Shown: piece by piece, positions 1 to 8,560 of the stretch
Position numbering within the stretch: position 1 is the stretch's first letter
Layout: each line of letters begins with the position of its first letter
Assembly (NCBI RefSeq): GCF_027988105.1
Contig: NZ_JAQJZJ010000002.1
Location: 372,001-436,000, forward strand
DNA length: 64,000 bases
From: Pseudomonas aestuarii
GTDB lineage: Bacteria; Pseudomonadota; Gammaproteobacteria; Pseudomonadales; Pseudomonadaceae
Direction of reading: 5' to 3'
The notes under the pieces: model-generated
Databases searched by the model: none
What the model saw: the letters and a program-made list of their open reading frames with translations, nothing else
What the model was told of the DNA's origin: nothing
Made by a program: the position numbers and the translations under genes

Positions 1-880
<880 letters not shown>

Positions 881-948
881 TTACAAAATGATGATCGAAA
901 TTAACTCCGCCCCTTGGCAGCCTCCACTCATCACCCTACCCTGTAGCC

Positions 949-1893
949 ATGATCCGTAAACTTTCGATATTGCTCGTCACCCTGATCGTCGCGGGCTGCC
1001 TGTTGGCATTCCTGATCTGGGCCGAACGGCGCCCAGACGCCCACTACCTGTCCGATCTGCGCAGCTCGATCAGCAGCGAGCCGGCACCGGCGCAGGTGCG
1101 CGGCAATCTGCTGTTGATCCGCCCGCAACTCTACCCGATGGATTACCAGAGCCCGGCCCACCTGCGCCTGAAACTCGCCGCCGCCCTGGATAAGGCTCGC
1201 GACGCCGGCCTGCTCGGCCCCGACACCCTGGTGGCGCTGCCCGAACATATCGGCACCTGGCTGCTGGCGCGCGGCGAGAAAGTCGAGTTCTATCAGGCCC
1301 GCAGCCGCCGGGAAGTGCGCGACTGGCTGCTGCTCGGCAATCCGCTGCTGGCGATCAAGGCGCTGCTGTTGAACCTGGATGCCGAGCGCCTGGACGAAGC
1401 CCTGCTGCGAATGAAAGCCAAGCAGATGGCCGAGGACTACCAGCAACTGTTCGCCGGACTCGCCCGCGAGTACCAGGTCACCCTGCTGGCCGGCTCGATC
1501 CTGTTGCCCGAGCCACACGTGGAGGACGGCCGCCTGCACAGCGGTGCCGGCCCGCTGCGCAACCTCAGCCTGGTGTTTTCCCCGCAAGGCACGATCCAGG
1601 GCAGCCCCCATCTCGAGCCCTGGCCCTGGCGAGCCGACGCCACCCCGGCGCAACGCATCAGTGTTGGCGCCGTGCACTACCGGGTCGAGCGCGACTGGCG
1701 CCCCGGCTATCCGCAGAGCAGCCTGCACCTGGTTGACAGCGATCGCAGCAGCCCAGCGCTGTTCCTGCGCGGCAAGCTGAACTGGCCGATTGGCGGAGCC
1801 TCGCGGGACATCCGGCTGATCCCCCGCGAGGTCGAGCAAGCCAGTCCGGCGCCAGGCAGTCATCTGCTGAATATCTGGATTGCCCGCGAGTGA
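949..1893 (+). CDS. nitrilase-fold (carbon-nitrogen hydrolase-like) membrane-anchored protein, catalytic Cys absent
   Basis: The 314-residue protein has one N-terminal hydrophobic segment (about residues 5-22) and then a nitrilase-like domain. LVALPEHIGTWL resembles the segment carrying the first catalytic glutamate, AREYQVTLLAGSIL the 'aeygi..vaGs' strand, and LSLVFSPQGTI the following strand. Nitrilases act through Glu-Lys-Cys, but the only cysteine in the protein is residue 17, inside the membrane segment, so the nucleophile is missing. It is therefore probably not an amidase or nitrilase, or it uses different chemistry. The gene ends in TGA overlapping the GTG start of the AraC-type regulator, so the two are almost certainly co-translated. 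Fold assignment is by motif reading only; the substrate is unknown. Confidence 0.68.
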   Translation: MIRKLSILLVTLIVAGCLLAFLIWAERRPDAHYLSDLRSSISSEPAPAQVRGNLLLIRPQLYPMDYQSPAHLRLKLAAALDKARDAGLLGPDTLVALPEHIGTWLLARGEKVEFYQARSRREVRDWLLLGNPLLAIKALLLNLDAERLDEALLRMKAKQMAEDYQQLFAGLAREYQVTLLAGSILLPEPHVEDGRLHSGAGPLRNLSLVFSPQGTIQGSPHLEPWPWRADATPAQRISVGAVHYRVERDWRPGYPQSSLHLVDSDRSSPALFLRGKLNWPIGGASRDIRLIPREVEQASPAPGSHLLNIWIARE

Positions 1894-2927
1894 AAGCGCA
1901 ACGGGTTCGCCTCGGCGACCTCTCGGTCGGCTTCGCCCACAGCCTGGACGATGCCGTGCGCCAACTGGGCCAGGACCCTCAACCGCTGTTCGACAACTAC
2001 GGCCTCGATCAGGCCAGACTGGCAGAACCCGGGGCACGCCTGTCAATTCCGCGCTACATGCGCCTGGGTCATGCGGCCATTCAACTGACTGGCGAACCCG
2101 GCCTCGGCTTGCTGATGGGCCGCCTGAGCCGCCTCAGCCAGATGGGCCTGGCCGGCGTCACCGCAGCCCAGGCGCCAACCGTGCGCGAAGCCGCGCGGGC
2201 GCTGATTCGCTTCGAGCCACTGTATGCATCCAATTATCGCGGCCAGTCCAGCCTCCACGAAGATACCCAGGGGGCCTGGCTGCGCTTCTATTCGATCAGC
2301 CCATACAACGCCTACAACCGCTTCGTCATCGACTCGGTGCTGGCCGGCTGGGCCCAGCAACTGGGCAACCTGGCCAATCAGCGCCTGGTCGTGGAAAAAG
2401 TCCAGATCGAGTTTCCCGCGCCCAGCTACAGCGCGCAGTACAACGAGCTGTTCGACTGCCCGGTGGAGTTTGCCGGCGAGCACAACCAACTGCGCCTGCA
2501 GCAGGCCACGCTCAATCTGCGCAACCCCGAGCACTGCCCGAGCACCTGGCACCAGCTGCTGGCAATCTGTGAACGAGAACTCGAGCACCTGACCCGCATC
2601 CGCAGTCTTCGCGAGCGCATCACCCGCATGCTCGGACCGCTGCTGCACGGACGCGAGCCCGATCTGCAGGAAGTCGCCGCAAGCCTGCAACTACCAACCT
2701 GGACCCTGCGGCGCAAGCTGGCCGAGGAAGGCACGCAATTTCGCACCATCCTCAACGAAACCCGCCGCGACCTGGCCATGGCCTATATCCGCGACACCGA
2801 GCTGGCCTTCGGCGAAATCGCCTACCTGCTCGGCTTCGCCTCGGCCGAGGCCTTCCAGCGCGCCTTCAAACGCTGGAACCAGCAGACCCCGGGCGAATTC
2901 CGCCGCGCCCAACGCCAGGCTGGCTAA
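1890..2927 (+). CDS. AraC-family transcriptional regulator
   Basis: The 345-residue protein has a long N-terminal 'arabinose-binding' type ligand domain (about residues 20-210) and a C-terminal AraC DNA-binding domain (about 235-340). The second helix-turn-helix is readable as FGEIAYLLGFASAEAFQRAF followed by KRWNQQTPGEFR, the AraC/XylS signature. The size and layout match the OruR/ArgR-like or PA-type AraC regulators of Pseudomonas rather than the short MarA class. The start is the GTG at 1890, which overlaps the stop of the upstream gene by four bases, implying coupling. The effector is not evident; the coupling suggests it senses something handled by the nitrilase-like protein or controls nearby genes. 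Confidence 0.9.
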   Translation: MKAQRVRLGDLSVGFAHSLDDAVRQLGQDPQPLFDNYGLDQARLAEPGARLSIPRYMRLGHAAIQLTGEPGLGLLMGRLSRLSQMGLAGVTAAQAPTVREAARALIRFEPLYASNYRGQSSLHEDTQGAWLRFYSISPYNAYNRFVIDSVLAGWAQQLGNLANQRLVVEKVQIEFPAPSYSAQYNELFDCPVEFAGEHNQLRLQQATLNLRNPEHCPSTWHQLLAICERELEHLTRIRSLRERITRMLGPLLHGREPDLQEVAASLQLPTWTLRRKLAEEGTQFRTILNETRRDLAMAYIRDTELAFGEIAYLLGFASAEAFQRAFKRWNQQTPGEFRRAQRQAG

Positions 2928-2944
2928 CGGCCGGCGACCGAGAT

Positions 2945-3031
2945 TCAAATCTCGGTGGCGTCCTCAACCGGTTCGGCGTCATCCTGGTCAAAGGCCCGGG
3001 ACTCGAGCAACTCTTCTTGATAGTCATCCAT
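2945..3031 (-). CDS. 28-residue acidic small protein
   Basis: A short reading frame of 28 codons plus TGA starts at ATG 3031 and begins MDDYQEELLESRAF; it is rich in Asp and Glu and ends ATEI. It is supported by an excellent ribosome-binding site, GGGAGGAG, six bases upstream of the ATG, and by its place between the AraC gene and the tRNA operon. Just upstream of the Shine-Dalgarno lies a long imperfect hairpin (3046-3085), so the leader may be structured. I recall similar tiny acidic proteins in other Pseudomonas genomes, but no function. There is no signal peptide, membrane segment or cysteine. The start and frame are convincing; the role is unknown. Confidence 0.7.
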   Translation of the reverse strand: MDDYQEELLESRAFDQDDAEPVEDATEI

Positions 3032-3303
3032 TGGTGGCTCCTCCCGCTTGATGCTTTGGCCGATTACTTCTCAGGCCAATCAAGCTAAAGGGCAAAGATG
3101 AACACAAGATGACAGCTTGCCTCGTGCAGCAGGCATAGGGGACGACTCTCATAGGTCGTTCCCCCGCGATACACCCCGGCATACGGATGCGCACCGGGCG
3201 GTTCGCGAGGCCGAGGTCATGCAGCTGCGCTGCACTTGATTCGCGATGGCCAGCTGACGGCGGGGCTTTCTCCCGCGAGGGTGCGCCCTTTACGGGCGCA
3301 CAT
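3032..3303. other. intergenic region with a leader hairpin and no gene seen
   Basis: Between the small acidic gene and the tRNA terminator I find no convincing reading frame. The part next to the small gene holds the inverted repeat GCTTGA / TCAAGC with an inner TTGGCC / GGCCAA (3046-3085). The rest is unremarkable GC-rich sequence. Confidence 0.5.
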
Positions 3304-3333
3304 AAAAAACCCCCAGGTATCGCTACCTGAGGG
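3304..3333 (-). terminator. Rho-independent terminator of the tRNA-Val/Asp/Asp operon
   Basis: Read leftward, the stem CAGGTA-loop-TACCTG extended by CCC/GGG is followed by a run of six T. It lies about 10 bases beyond the 3' end of the last tRNA-Asp. Confidence 0.85.
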
Positions 3334-3342
3334 CTTCGTATA

Positions 3343-3419
3343 TGGCGCAGCGGACGGGACTCGAACCCGCGACCCCCGGCGTGACAGGCCGGTATTCTAA
3401 CCGACTGAACTACCGCTGC
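3343..3419 (-). tRNA. tRNA-Asp (anticodon GTC), copy 1
   Basis: A 77-base cloverleaf read leftward starts GCAGCGGTAGTTCAG and has anticodon loop CTGTCAC, T-arm GGTTCGAGTC and an encoded CCA end. The acceptor stem pairs GCAGCGG with CCGCTGC. It is identical to the copies at 3520 and 45917 and is the last gene of a three-tRNA operon. Confidence 0.97.
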
Positions 3420-3519
3420 GTGTCGGATGGGCTTGCGCCCAAAGAACTCTTGCTTCATCGGGAAGAACAGCTGTACTAGCCGTTCTGCCTCATGCCAAGC
3501 GAGCCTGACATGGAAAATA

Positions 3520-3596
3520 TGGCGCAGCGGACGGGACTCGAACCCGCGACCCCCGGCGTGACAGGCCGGTATTCTAACCGACTGAACTACCGCTGC
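3520..3596 (-). tRNA. tRNA-Asp (anticodon GTC), copy 2
   Basis: The sequence is the same 77-base tRNA-Asp as at 3343, with GTC anticodon and encoded CCA. It is separated from copy 1 by about 100 bases and from tRNA-Val by 35 bases. Confidence 0.97.
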
Positions 3597-3631
3597 GCGT
3601 CGGTCGGACTTGCGTCCGAATTCACAAAGAG

Positions 3632-3707
3632 TGGTGGGTGATGACGGGATCGAACCGCCGACCCGCTGCTTGTAAGGCAGCTGCTCTCCCAGCTGAGCTA
3701 ATCACCC
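3632..3707 (-). tRNA. tRNA-Val (anticodon TAC)
   Basis: A 76-base cloverleaf read leftward has acceptor stem GGGTGAT/ATCACCC, D-arm TAGCTCAGCTGGGAGAGC, anticodon loop CTTACAA, T-arm GGTTCGATCC and an encoded CCA. It is the first gene of the operon, right behind a strong promoter, and is identical to the copy at 46014. Confidence 0.97.
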
Positions 3708-3726
3708 TTCGCTTTGTGAGGCGCGA

Positions 3727-3755
3727 AATTTACGGGTGATACGGACCTAAGTCAA
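3727..3755 (-). promoter_or_regulatory. sigma-70 promoter of the tRNA-Val/Asp/Asp operon
   Basis: Read leftward, TTGACT (-35) and TAAATT (-10) are separated by exactly 17 bases, and the -10 ends about 20 bases before the tRNA-Val 5' end. This is a near-consensus housekeeping promoter placed as expected for a stable RNA operon. Confidence 0.8.
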
Positions 3756-3855
3756 TACTCTGCTTAAAGTTTTTCAGAAAATGCAGAAAATATCCTGATG
3801 CCGCCCAAGGCCATGGAGCATTCCCGGAGACGCGCCACGGGATAGACACACCGTC

Positions 3856-4380
3856 CTACTGCACCACGCGCAAGGTCAACCTTGCCGCCACTTTATTGCC
3901 CTCGGCCCGGTCCAGCCCGGCCTCGGCAATTTGCACACCCTGCTGTTCCAGCCGACTGAACCAACGCAGTAGCTGCTCGAATGGCGCCGACTGCACACTG
4001 ACCTGCAGCGAACCGTCGCTGTCACTGTCCAGTCGCTCGATGGCCAACCCCAGTTCGGCGGCGCTGGCGGTAACCAGCCCCTGCAAGCGTGCCGGATCGA
4101 GACTGGCCTGGGGCTGGCTCACCAGGCTGCGCGCCAAGGGTGCCTGTGCCTGGAGGTAAGCATGCAGGGCACGCTCCTGCTCAAAGGCGCTGCGTGCCGC
4201 GCTCACCCCCTGGCGCGCCGGCTGCCAAAGCATCAGGTACAACAGCGCCAGCAGCACAAACAGCGCCAGCAGCCCCAGGGCCAGACGCTCGCGGGCCTGC
4301 AGGGCACGCCAACGCTGCAACAGCACCGAGCCTTGCAGCTGCGCGGTAGTGGCTCTCATCCACTCGTTCAAACGCCTCAT
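3856..4380 (-). CDS. gspM: type II secretion system protein GspM (XcpZ-like)
   Basis: The 174-residue inner-membrane protein has one transmembrane segment (about residues 34-52, LALGLLALFVLLALLYLML) and a periplasmic ferredoxin-like domain with a coiled N-terminal part, the normal GspM plan and length. GspM partners GspL and GspE/F in the inner-membrane assembly platform that drives pseudopilus growth. It is the last gene of the gspE-M operon and overlaps gspL by four bases (ATGA). No gspN follows; the next element downstream is the tRNA operon. Confidence 0.92.
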   Translation of the reverse strand: MRRLNEWMRATTAQLQGSVLLQRWRALQARERLALGLLALFVLLALLYLMLWQPARQGVSAARSAFEQERALHAYLQAQAPLARSLVSQPQASLDPARLQGLVTASAAELGLAIERLDSDSDGSLQVSVQSAPFEQLLRWFSRLEQQGVQIAEAGLDRAEGNKVAARLTLRVVQ

Positions 4381-5519
4381 GCTGATCCTCCGATTACCAG
4401 ACGGGCGCTGACCCCTGCCCCTTCGCGACTGGCCGAGCCCAGCTGCACCGCCAAGCCCGCTTCCTGCAGACGTTCACGTAACCGCTCCAGCTCGGCAAAC
4501 CCGGGCGCCTGAATCTGCATGGCCAGATCACCACGCACCTCGCTGAAATCCACCTGCTGAATCAGGATCTGCGTGCCCTCCGCGCTCAGCGCCTGATTCA
4601 CCTGCGTGAGCAGACCGAGCAAGCGCCCCCGAGTGCTGGCCCCGCCTGCCGCCAGGTGCTGATCCAGTTGGGCACGCAGGTTGACCAGTTTGTGGTCGTC
4701 GGGGAACAGCTCTCGATAGAGCGCCGCGCTGGCCGCGGCATAGGTCTGCGCCTGATCCTGCAACTGCCAGCCCTGGGCCAGATTGAAGCCCCACTGCAAC
4801 ACCAGCCACAGCCCGACCAGCCCCAGCAGCGGACGCCAGCCCGACCACTGATCACTGTGTTGCTGCGCGGCAAATTCGCCCTGGGCCAGATTGCTGCTGA
4901 CCACCTGACGGGCCAGCCAGGCATGGCCATCGACCACCTCGACTGCCTCATCCAGCGGCTCCAGTCCAGCCTGCTGAGCGGCTCGATAGACAATATGCGG
5001 ATGCGCGCAGCCGTCGGCCAGCGCCGGCCAATCCTCGCCAGCCAGCGCCAGGCGCGCCACCCCTTCGCCGCCAAGCAACCAGCGCGACTCCAGGTGCAGC
5101 AGCTGGGTGCCCTGACGCGGCAGCAGATCGGCATCCACGGCAATCGTGCAGGGTGGCGTTGGGCACAGCGCCAACCAGCTCGCCAACCAATCGCGACGCA
5201 CGGCAAACACCCGATGACGGCCGTCCGCGAGCGGCTCGCCCAGGGCCAGGTGCAACTGCTCGATATCCTCGGCGAGCAACTCTTCCACCGCGAACGGCAG
5301 CGCCTGGCGCAACCAGCGGGCCTTCTGCGTTGGCAGGCGCACCGCGCAAGCCGTTACCACCTCGACCGGCAATACCAGGGTCCAGGCAGCGCCCGATCCG
5401 GCCAGCGCTTGGGCAAACGGCAGACACTGGCTGCCACCCTCGCCCACCCGCTGCACCGGCAACGTCGCCTGGGCGCCGGCACAGGCCGCAGGTGGCAGGA
5501 ACACATGCAACTTATTCAT
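4377..5519 (-). CDS. gspL: type II secretion system protein GspL (XcpY-like)
   Basis: The 380-residue protein has a cytoplasmic actin-like N-terminal domain (residues 1 to about 235), which in the family docks the ATPase GspE. This is followed by a single transmembrane segment (around LLGLVGLWLVLQWGFNLA) and a periplasmic C-terminal domain that pairs with GspM. Length and layout are normal for Pseudomonas XcpY. It starts at the ATG at 5519, overlapping the gspK stop by four bases, so translation is likely coupled. It transmits ATPase action from the cytoplasm to the pseudopilus assembly platform. Confidence 0.93.
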   Translation of the reverse strand: MNKLHVFLPPAACAGAQATLPVQRVGEGGSQCLPFAQALAGSGAAWTLVLPVEVVTACAVRLPTQKARWLRQALPFAVEELLAEDIEQLHLALGEPLADGRHRVFAVRRDWLASWLALCPTPPCTIAVDADLLPRQGTQLLHLESRWLLGGEGVARLALAGEDWPALADGCAHPHIVYRAAQQAGLEPLDEAVEVVDGHAWLARQVVSSNLAQGEFAAQQHSDQWSGWRPLLGLVGLWLVLQWGFNLAQGWQLQDQAQTYAAASAALYRELFPDDHKLVNLRAQLDQHLAAGGASTRGRLLGLLTQVNQALSAEGTQILIQQVDFSEVRGDLAMQIQAPGFAELERLRERLQEAGLAVQLGSASREGAGVSARLVIGGSA

Positions 5520-6481
5520 CGCTCGACTTCCTCGTCGGGTGCAGGCGCAACACCGCCCTGCCCCAGATCACGGGCCAGCACATATAACCGGCCATCGCTG
5601 GCACGCTGCAGGGTGCTGCGTAAAACCTGACGGCGATCAGCGACGCTGACCTCGCTGATCACCTGAAAATACTGGCTGCCCACGGCCAGCCGCTGACTCG
5701 ACACCGGCAAGCCGGGCAACTGCGCGAGAAAACTCGGCAGATCGGCATAGCCCTGCCCCGCGCGCCGGGCTACCAGACCCTCGGCCGTGCTCAGCGGCAA
5801 GCCCTCGACCAGGCTCGCCAGCACCCGAGCGCTGGCGGTATTGACGTTGAGGGGCGCATCCGCCGGCAAGGCGCTGACCCAGGGCAACAAGCGCCGGTAA
5901 TCGACTTCAGTCATCTCCAGCAGCAGGCGCAGCTCGGACACATCGACCAGCACACGATTGGCCGCGCGGTAGGCCGGTGCCGCCAGCAGGTACTGATTAT
6001 CCTCGGCGCCATAGCCACCGCTCGGCTCCTGATCGGCGTCCAACCAGTCGAGCAAGCGCTCGGCATAGGGCGCGTCGATCTGCAGACCGCCGAGCAGGCG
6101 ACCAAACTGCGCCACCGCCGCGTCATTGGGCGCACCCTGGTCTACCAGGCTATTGAGATTGAAACGCCCCGTCGGATCGCTGATTTGCACGCGCAACTCA
6201 CCGCCCTCGTCCAGGGCGAAGGGCGCCAACGGCTGCGCCCAGGCTTCGTCCAGATGATCCACGGGCGCGCGCGGGTCGCCTTGCTGCAGATCGCGGCGCA
6301 ACAGCGCCTTGGCCAGGGTTTCGCCACCCAGCGCGTATTGCCAGGCCTGACGCACATGCAATTGATTGGCGCTACTGCGAATCGACAGCTGCTGACGGGC
6401 GATGATCCCGGCGCAAACCACCGTCACCACCGCCACCACCAGCATCACTGTGATCAGCGCCACCCCGCGCTGGGCCTTCAT
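5516..6481 (-). CDS. gspK: type II secretion minor pseudopilin GspK (XcpX-like)
   Basis: The 321-residue minor pseudopilin has a short leader MKAQRG followed by the hydrophobic helix VALITVMLVVAVVTVVC. The residue at mature position 5 is not glutamate, which is the hallmark of GspK and is expected for the tip subunit. The large body contains the alpha domain, inserted between the pilin strands (about residues 70-270), that makes GspK much longer than the other pseudopilins. GspK caps the pseudopilus with GspI and GspJ. The start codon overlaps the end of gspJ. It must be processed by the prepilin peptidase PilD/XcpA, whose gene is not in this window. Confidence 0.95.
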   Translation of the reverse strand: MKAQRGVALITVMLVVAVVTVVCAGIIARQQLSIRSSANQLHVRQAWQYALGGETLAKALLRRDLQQGDPRAPVDHLDEAWAQPLAPFALDEGGELRVQISDPTGRFNLNSLVDQGAPNDAAVAQFGRLLGGLQIDAPYAERLLDWLDADQEPSGGYGAEDNQYLLAAPAYRAANRVLVDVSELRLLLEMTEVDYRRLLPWVSALPADAPLNVNTASARVLASLVEGLPLSTAEGLVARRAGQGYADLPSFLAQLPGLPVSSQRLAVGSQYFQVISEVSVADRRQVLRSTLQRASDGRLYVLARDLGQGGVAPAPDEEVER

Positions 6482-7164
6482 GGCTCGCGCACCTCAAGCG
6501 GTTGTTGTGGCTCGTCCGACTGATCCGCCACCGCGGCCGGCGCCGCGCCCTCGGGCAGCGCATCGGTCAAGCGCAGTAGACGCCGCAACTCGCCATAACG
6601 CCGGTGTTCGAGCAGCAGTTCGAGCGCCTGGGGCAATATGCTCAGCCGTTCCTCGCCACTGGCCGCAGGAGGCGGCCAGCTGCTGTGCCAGTTGCCGTCG
6701 CCATCCAGGTAACGCAAACCGATGGCCGTCACCCCATCCAGCGCCTGCTGCACCAGGGGCTGGCTGTCCTGAGCCTGGTCGAGCACTTTCCAGTAGCGCC
6801 GCTGCCACTGCTCGCCGCTCAGCTGCCAGCGCACCCGCTGCACCTCGGCGCGCGCCAGGCCGAGGGGATTGCGCCAGCCGGCGCGGCTCAGCTCCACTCC
6901 GGCGTCATCGCCCTCCTCGCCGAGCAGGGCCGGACGCGGCTCGCCGAAGGGATCGCGTACCGGCCGCCCGCTCACCTGCAGCAGGTCGCGCTCGAAGGCG
7001 GCGATAGCACGCACCAGCTCGCGCAACTGGTGTTCGTGGTCGCGCGTGCGGTTGTCGGTCTGCAGCACGCTGTCGAACATGCGATAGCTGGCCAAGCCGA
7101 GCAGGACGAACAGCGCGATGGCGATCAGCAACTCGAGCAGGGTGAAACCACGTGCGCGCCTCAT
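6478..7164 (-). CDS. gspJ: type II secretion minor pseudopilin GspJ (XcpW-like)
   Basis: The 228-residue protein starts at the ATG at 7164, giving the leader MRRARG and then FTLLELLIAIALFVLLGLAS, a textbook type IV prepilin cleavage site with Glu at +5. The reading frame is open further upstream to 7629, but that extension lies over gspI in another frame and is rejected because the pilin leader must be N-terminal. The C-terminal part holds the GspJ beta-rich body, and the last residues are Pro/Glu rich. It overlaps gspI by four bases. GspJ forms the pseudopilus tip with GspI and GspK. Confidence 0.94.
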   Translation of the reverse strand: MRRARGFTLLELLIAIALFVLLGLASYRMFDSVLQTDNRTRDHEHQLRELVRAIAAFERDLLQVSGRPVRDPFGEPRPALLGEEGDDAGVELSRAGWRNPLGLARAEVQRVRWQLSGEQWQRRYWKVLDQAQDSQPLVQQALDGVTAIGLRYLDGDGNWHSSWPPPAASGEERLSILPQALELLLEHRRYGELRRLLRLTDALPEGAAPAAVADQSDEPQQPLEVREP

Positions 7165-7544
7165 CGGCCATCCTCGAGAAAGCCGCTCAGGCTGATCACC
7201 GCGCGCTCGCGCAGGTCGCCAGCGCGAGCGCCGCTGGGCGCCACCCACAGGGTGACCCGGCGCATGCTCGGCTCGCTGGTCGCCTGGATCTCGCTCTGCC
7301 ATTGCCAGCGCCGCCCGGCGAACGCCAGCTCGCCCTGGTCGCGACCATCGCCGGGCGGCGCTTCGGCCAACTGCAGTTCGCTCAGGCGATTGTCGGCGAT
7401 CCACATCGCCAGGGTCTTGTCCTCCAGGCGCGAAGCGGTTTGCAAACTGCGTGCGCTGGCGGTCAGCACGCTGGCGGCGACCACGGCGAAGATCGCCAGG
7501 GCAACCAGCACTTCGAGCAGAGTGAAGCCACGGCAGCGCCTCAT
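7161..7544 (-). CDS. gspI: type II secretion minor pseudopilin GspI (XcpV-like)
   Basis: The 127-residue protein has leader MRRCRG and pilin helix FTLLEVLVALAIFAVVAASV, with Glu at mature position 5, and the usual small GspI body. In the Xcp system the GspI homologue nucleates the tip complex with GspJ and GspK. The ATG at 7544 overlaps the stop of gspH by four bases and its own stop overlaps the gspJ start, so the H-I-J-K-L-M block is one chain of coupled genes. Confidence 0.94.
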   Translation of the reverse strand: MRRCRGFTLLEVLVALAIFAVVAASVLTASARSLQTASRLEDKTLAMWIADNRLSELQLAEAPPGDGRDQGELAFAGRRWQWQSEIQATSEPSMRRVTLWVAPSGARAGDLRERAVISLSGFLEDGR

Positions 7545-8119
7545 CCGCGCCGCCCCGCCTGGCCGTCACTCTCGACTTCGACCCTGGGCAAGCGGAAGCC
7601 ATCGCTGGACAACAACAGTCGCAAACCATCTTTGCGCCGTTCGTTCAAACGCAGGCGAAAGGGGCTGAGCTCGCCACTGGAGAGCAGCAGCAACTGCGGT
7701 ATGGGATTGGCCGCACCGCGCGGCTCGGCCGTCGGCTGCGGCAATTGCAGCGCCTCGCCCTCCAACTCGACGCTCAACTCGGCCCAGGCCGGCAAACGAT
7801 GCGACTCATCATCCAGAGCCTGCCAGCGCGCAGCCAGCGGATCGTAACGCAGCACCCGGTAGCCCTCGGCATGCAGCAGCAAGCCGTATTCGCGGTTGTC
7901 CAGCACCGCTTCATCGGCCAGCACAGCGATCAACCCGGCCAACCGCTCGGCCTCGTTACGCAACTCGCGGGCCGGGCCGGCGATGCCGGTACTGAGCACG
8001 GCCAGGCCGATCAGGCTGCCGAGAATCACGATAACCACCAGCAGCTCGACCAGGGTAAAGCCCCGGCCGGCTCTGGACGCGCCACTGCGGCAGGCACGCA
8101 TGGCGCAGGCAAGATTCAT
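7541..8119 (-). CDS. gspH: type II secretion pseudopilin GspH (XcpU-like)
   Basis: The 192-residue protein carries the prepilin motif RAGRG-FTLVELLVVIVIL with Glu at +5. From the first ATG (8119) the leader is about 20 residues, longer than in the other pseudopilins; an internal ATG six codons later would give a 14-residue leader, so the exact start is open. The ATG at 8119 sits in TGATG with the gspG stop, which favours that start through coupling. GspH is the minor pseudopilin joining the tip complex to the major GspG fibre. Confidence 0.9.
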   Translation of the reverse strand: MNLACAMRACRSGASRAGRGFTLVELLVVIVILGSLIGLAVLSTGIAGPARELRNEAERLAGLIAVLADEAVLDNREYGLLLHAEGYRVLRYDPLAARWQALDDESHRLPAWAELSVELEGEALQLPQPTAEPRGAANPIPQLLLLSSGELSPFRLRLNERRKDGLRLLLSSDGFRLPRVEVESDGQAGRRG

Positions 8120-8556
8120 CAGAGATCCCAGTTACCGATATCGGCATCCAGCTCGCTGCCGCCCTGCTTGCCGTCGGCGCCCAGCGAATAGAGGTCGAAG
8201 GCCCCCTGGGTACCGGGCGCCAGGTATTGATAGGCAGTGCCCCACGGGTCCACCGGCAGGCGCTTGAGGTAGCCGTCGCGGTTCCAGTTCTTCGCCGGCG
8301 GGTTGCCGGAGGGCTTGTCCACCAACGCCTCCAGCCCCTGCTGGGTGCTGGGATAGGCGTAATTGTCCAGCTTGTACATGTCCAGCGCGGCGGCCACCGC
8401 CTTGATGTCACCCCGGGCCACCGTGACCTTGGCCTGATCCGGCCGGCTCATGATCTGCGGCACCACCAGGGCGGCGAGAATGCCGAGGATGACCACCACC
8501 ACCATGATTTCGATCAGGGTGAACCCTGCCTGCCCGCGCGTGCTTGTGTTTTTCAC
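8119..8556 (-). CDS. gspG: type II secretion major pseudopilin GspG (XcpT-like)
   Basis: The 145-residue protein starts at a GTG (8556) just after the gspF stop. Leader MKNTSTRGQAG is followed by FTLIEIMVVVVILGILAALV with Glu at +5. The C-terminal part shows the calcium-binding pseudopilin pattern: DPWGTAYQYLAPG, then FDLYSLGADGKQGG and an acidic ADIGNWDL end. This is the most conserved pseudopilin and the main fibre subunit that pushes exoproteins through the secretin. Length is normal. It lies between gspF and gspH in the operon. Confidence 0.97.
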   Translation of the reverse strand: MKNTSTRGQAGFTLIEIMVVVVILGILAALVVPQIMSRPDQAKVTVARGDIKAVAAALDMYKLDNYAYPSTQQGLEALVDKPSGNPPAKNWNRDGYLKRLPVDPWGTAYQYLAPGTQGAFDLYSLGADGKQGGSELDADIGNWDL

Positions 8557-8560
8557 CTAC

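Noticed and set aside
3024..3458. 144-codon frame across the tRNA-Asp gene
   Set aside because: It reads through a tRNA and its terminator; the same translation appears wherever this tRNA occurs (about 45796-46005).
6478..7629. 383-codon version of gspJ
   Set aside because: The extra N-terminus overlaps gspI and gspH in another frame and would bury the prepilin leader; the ATG at 7164 gives a proper one.
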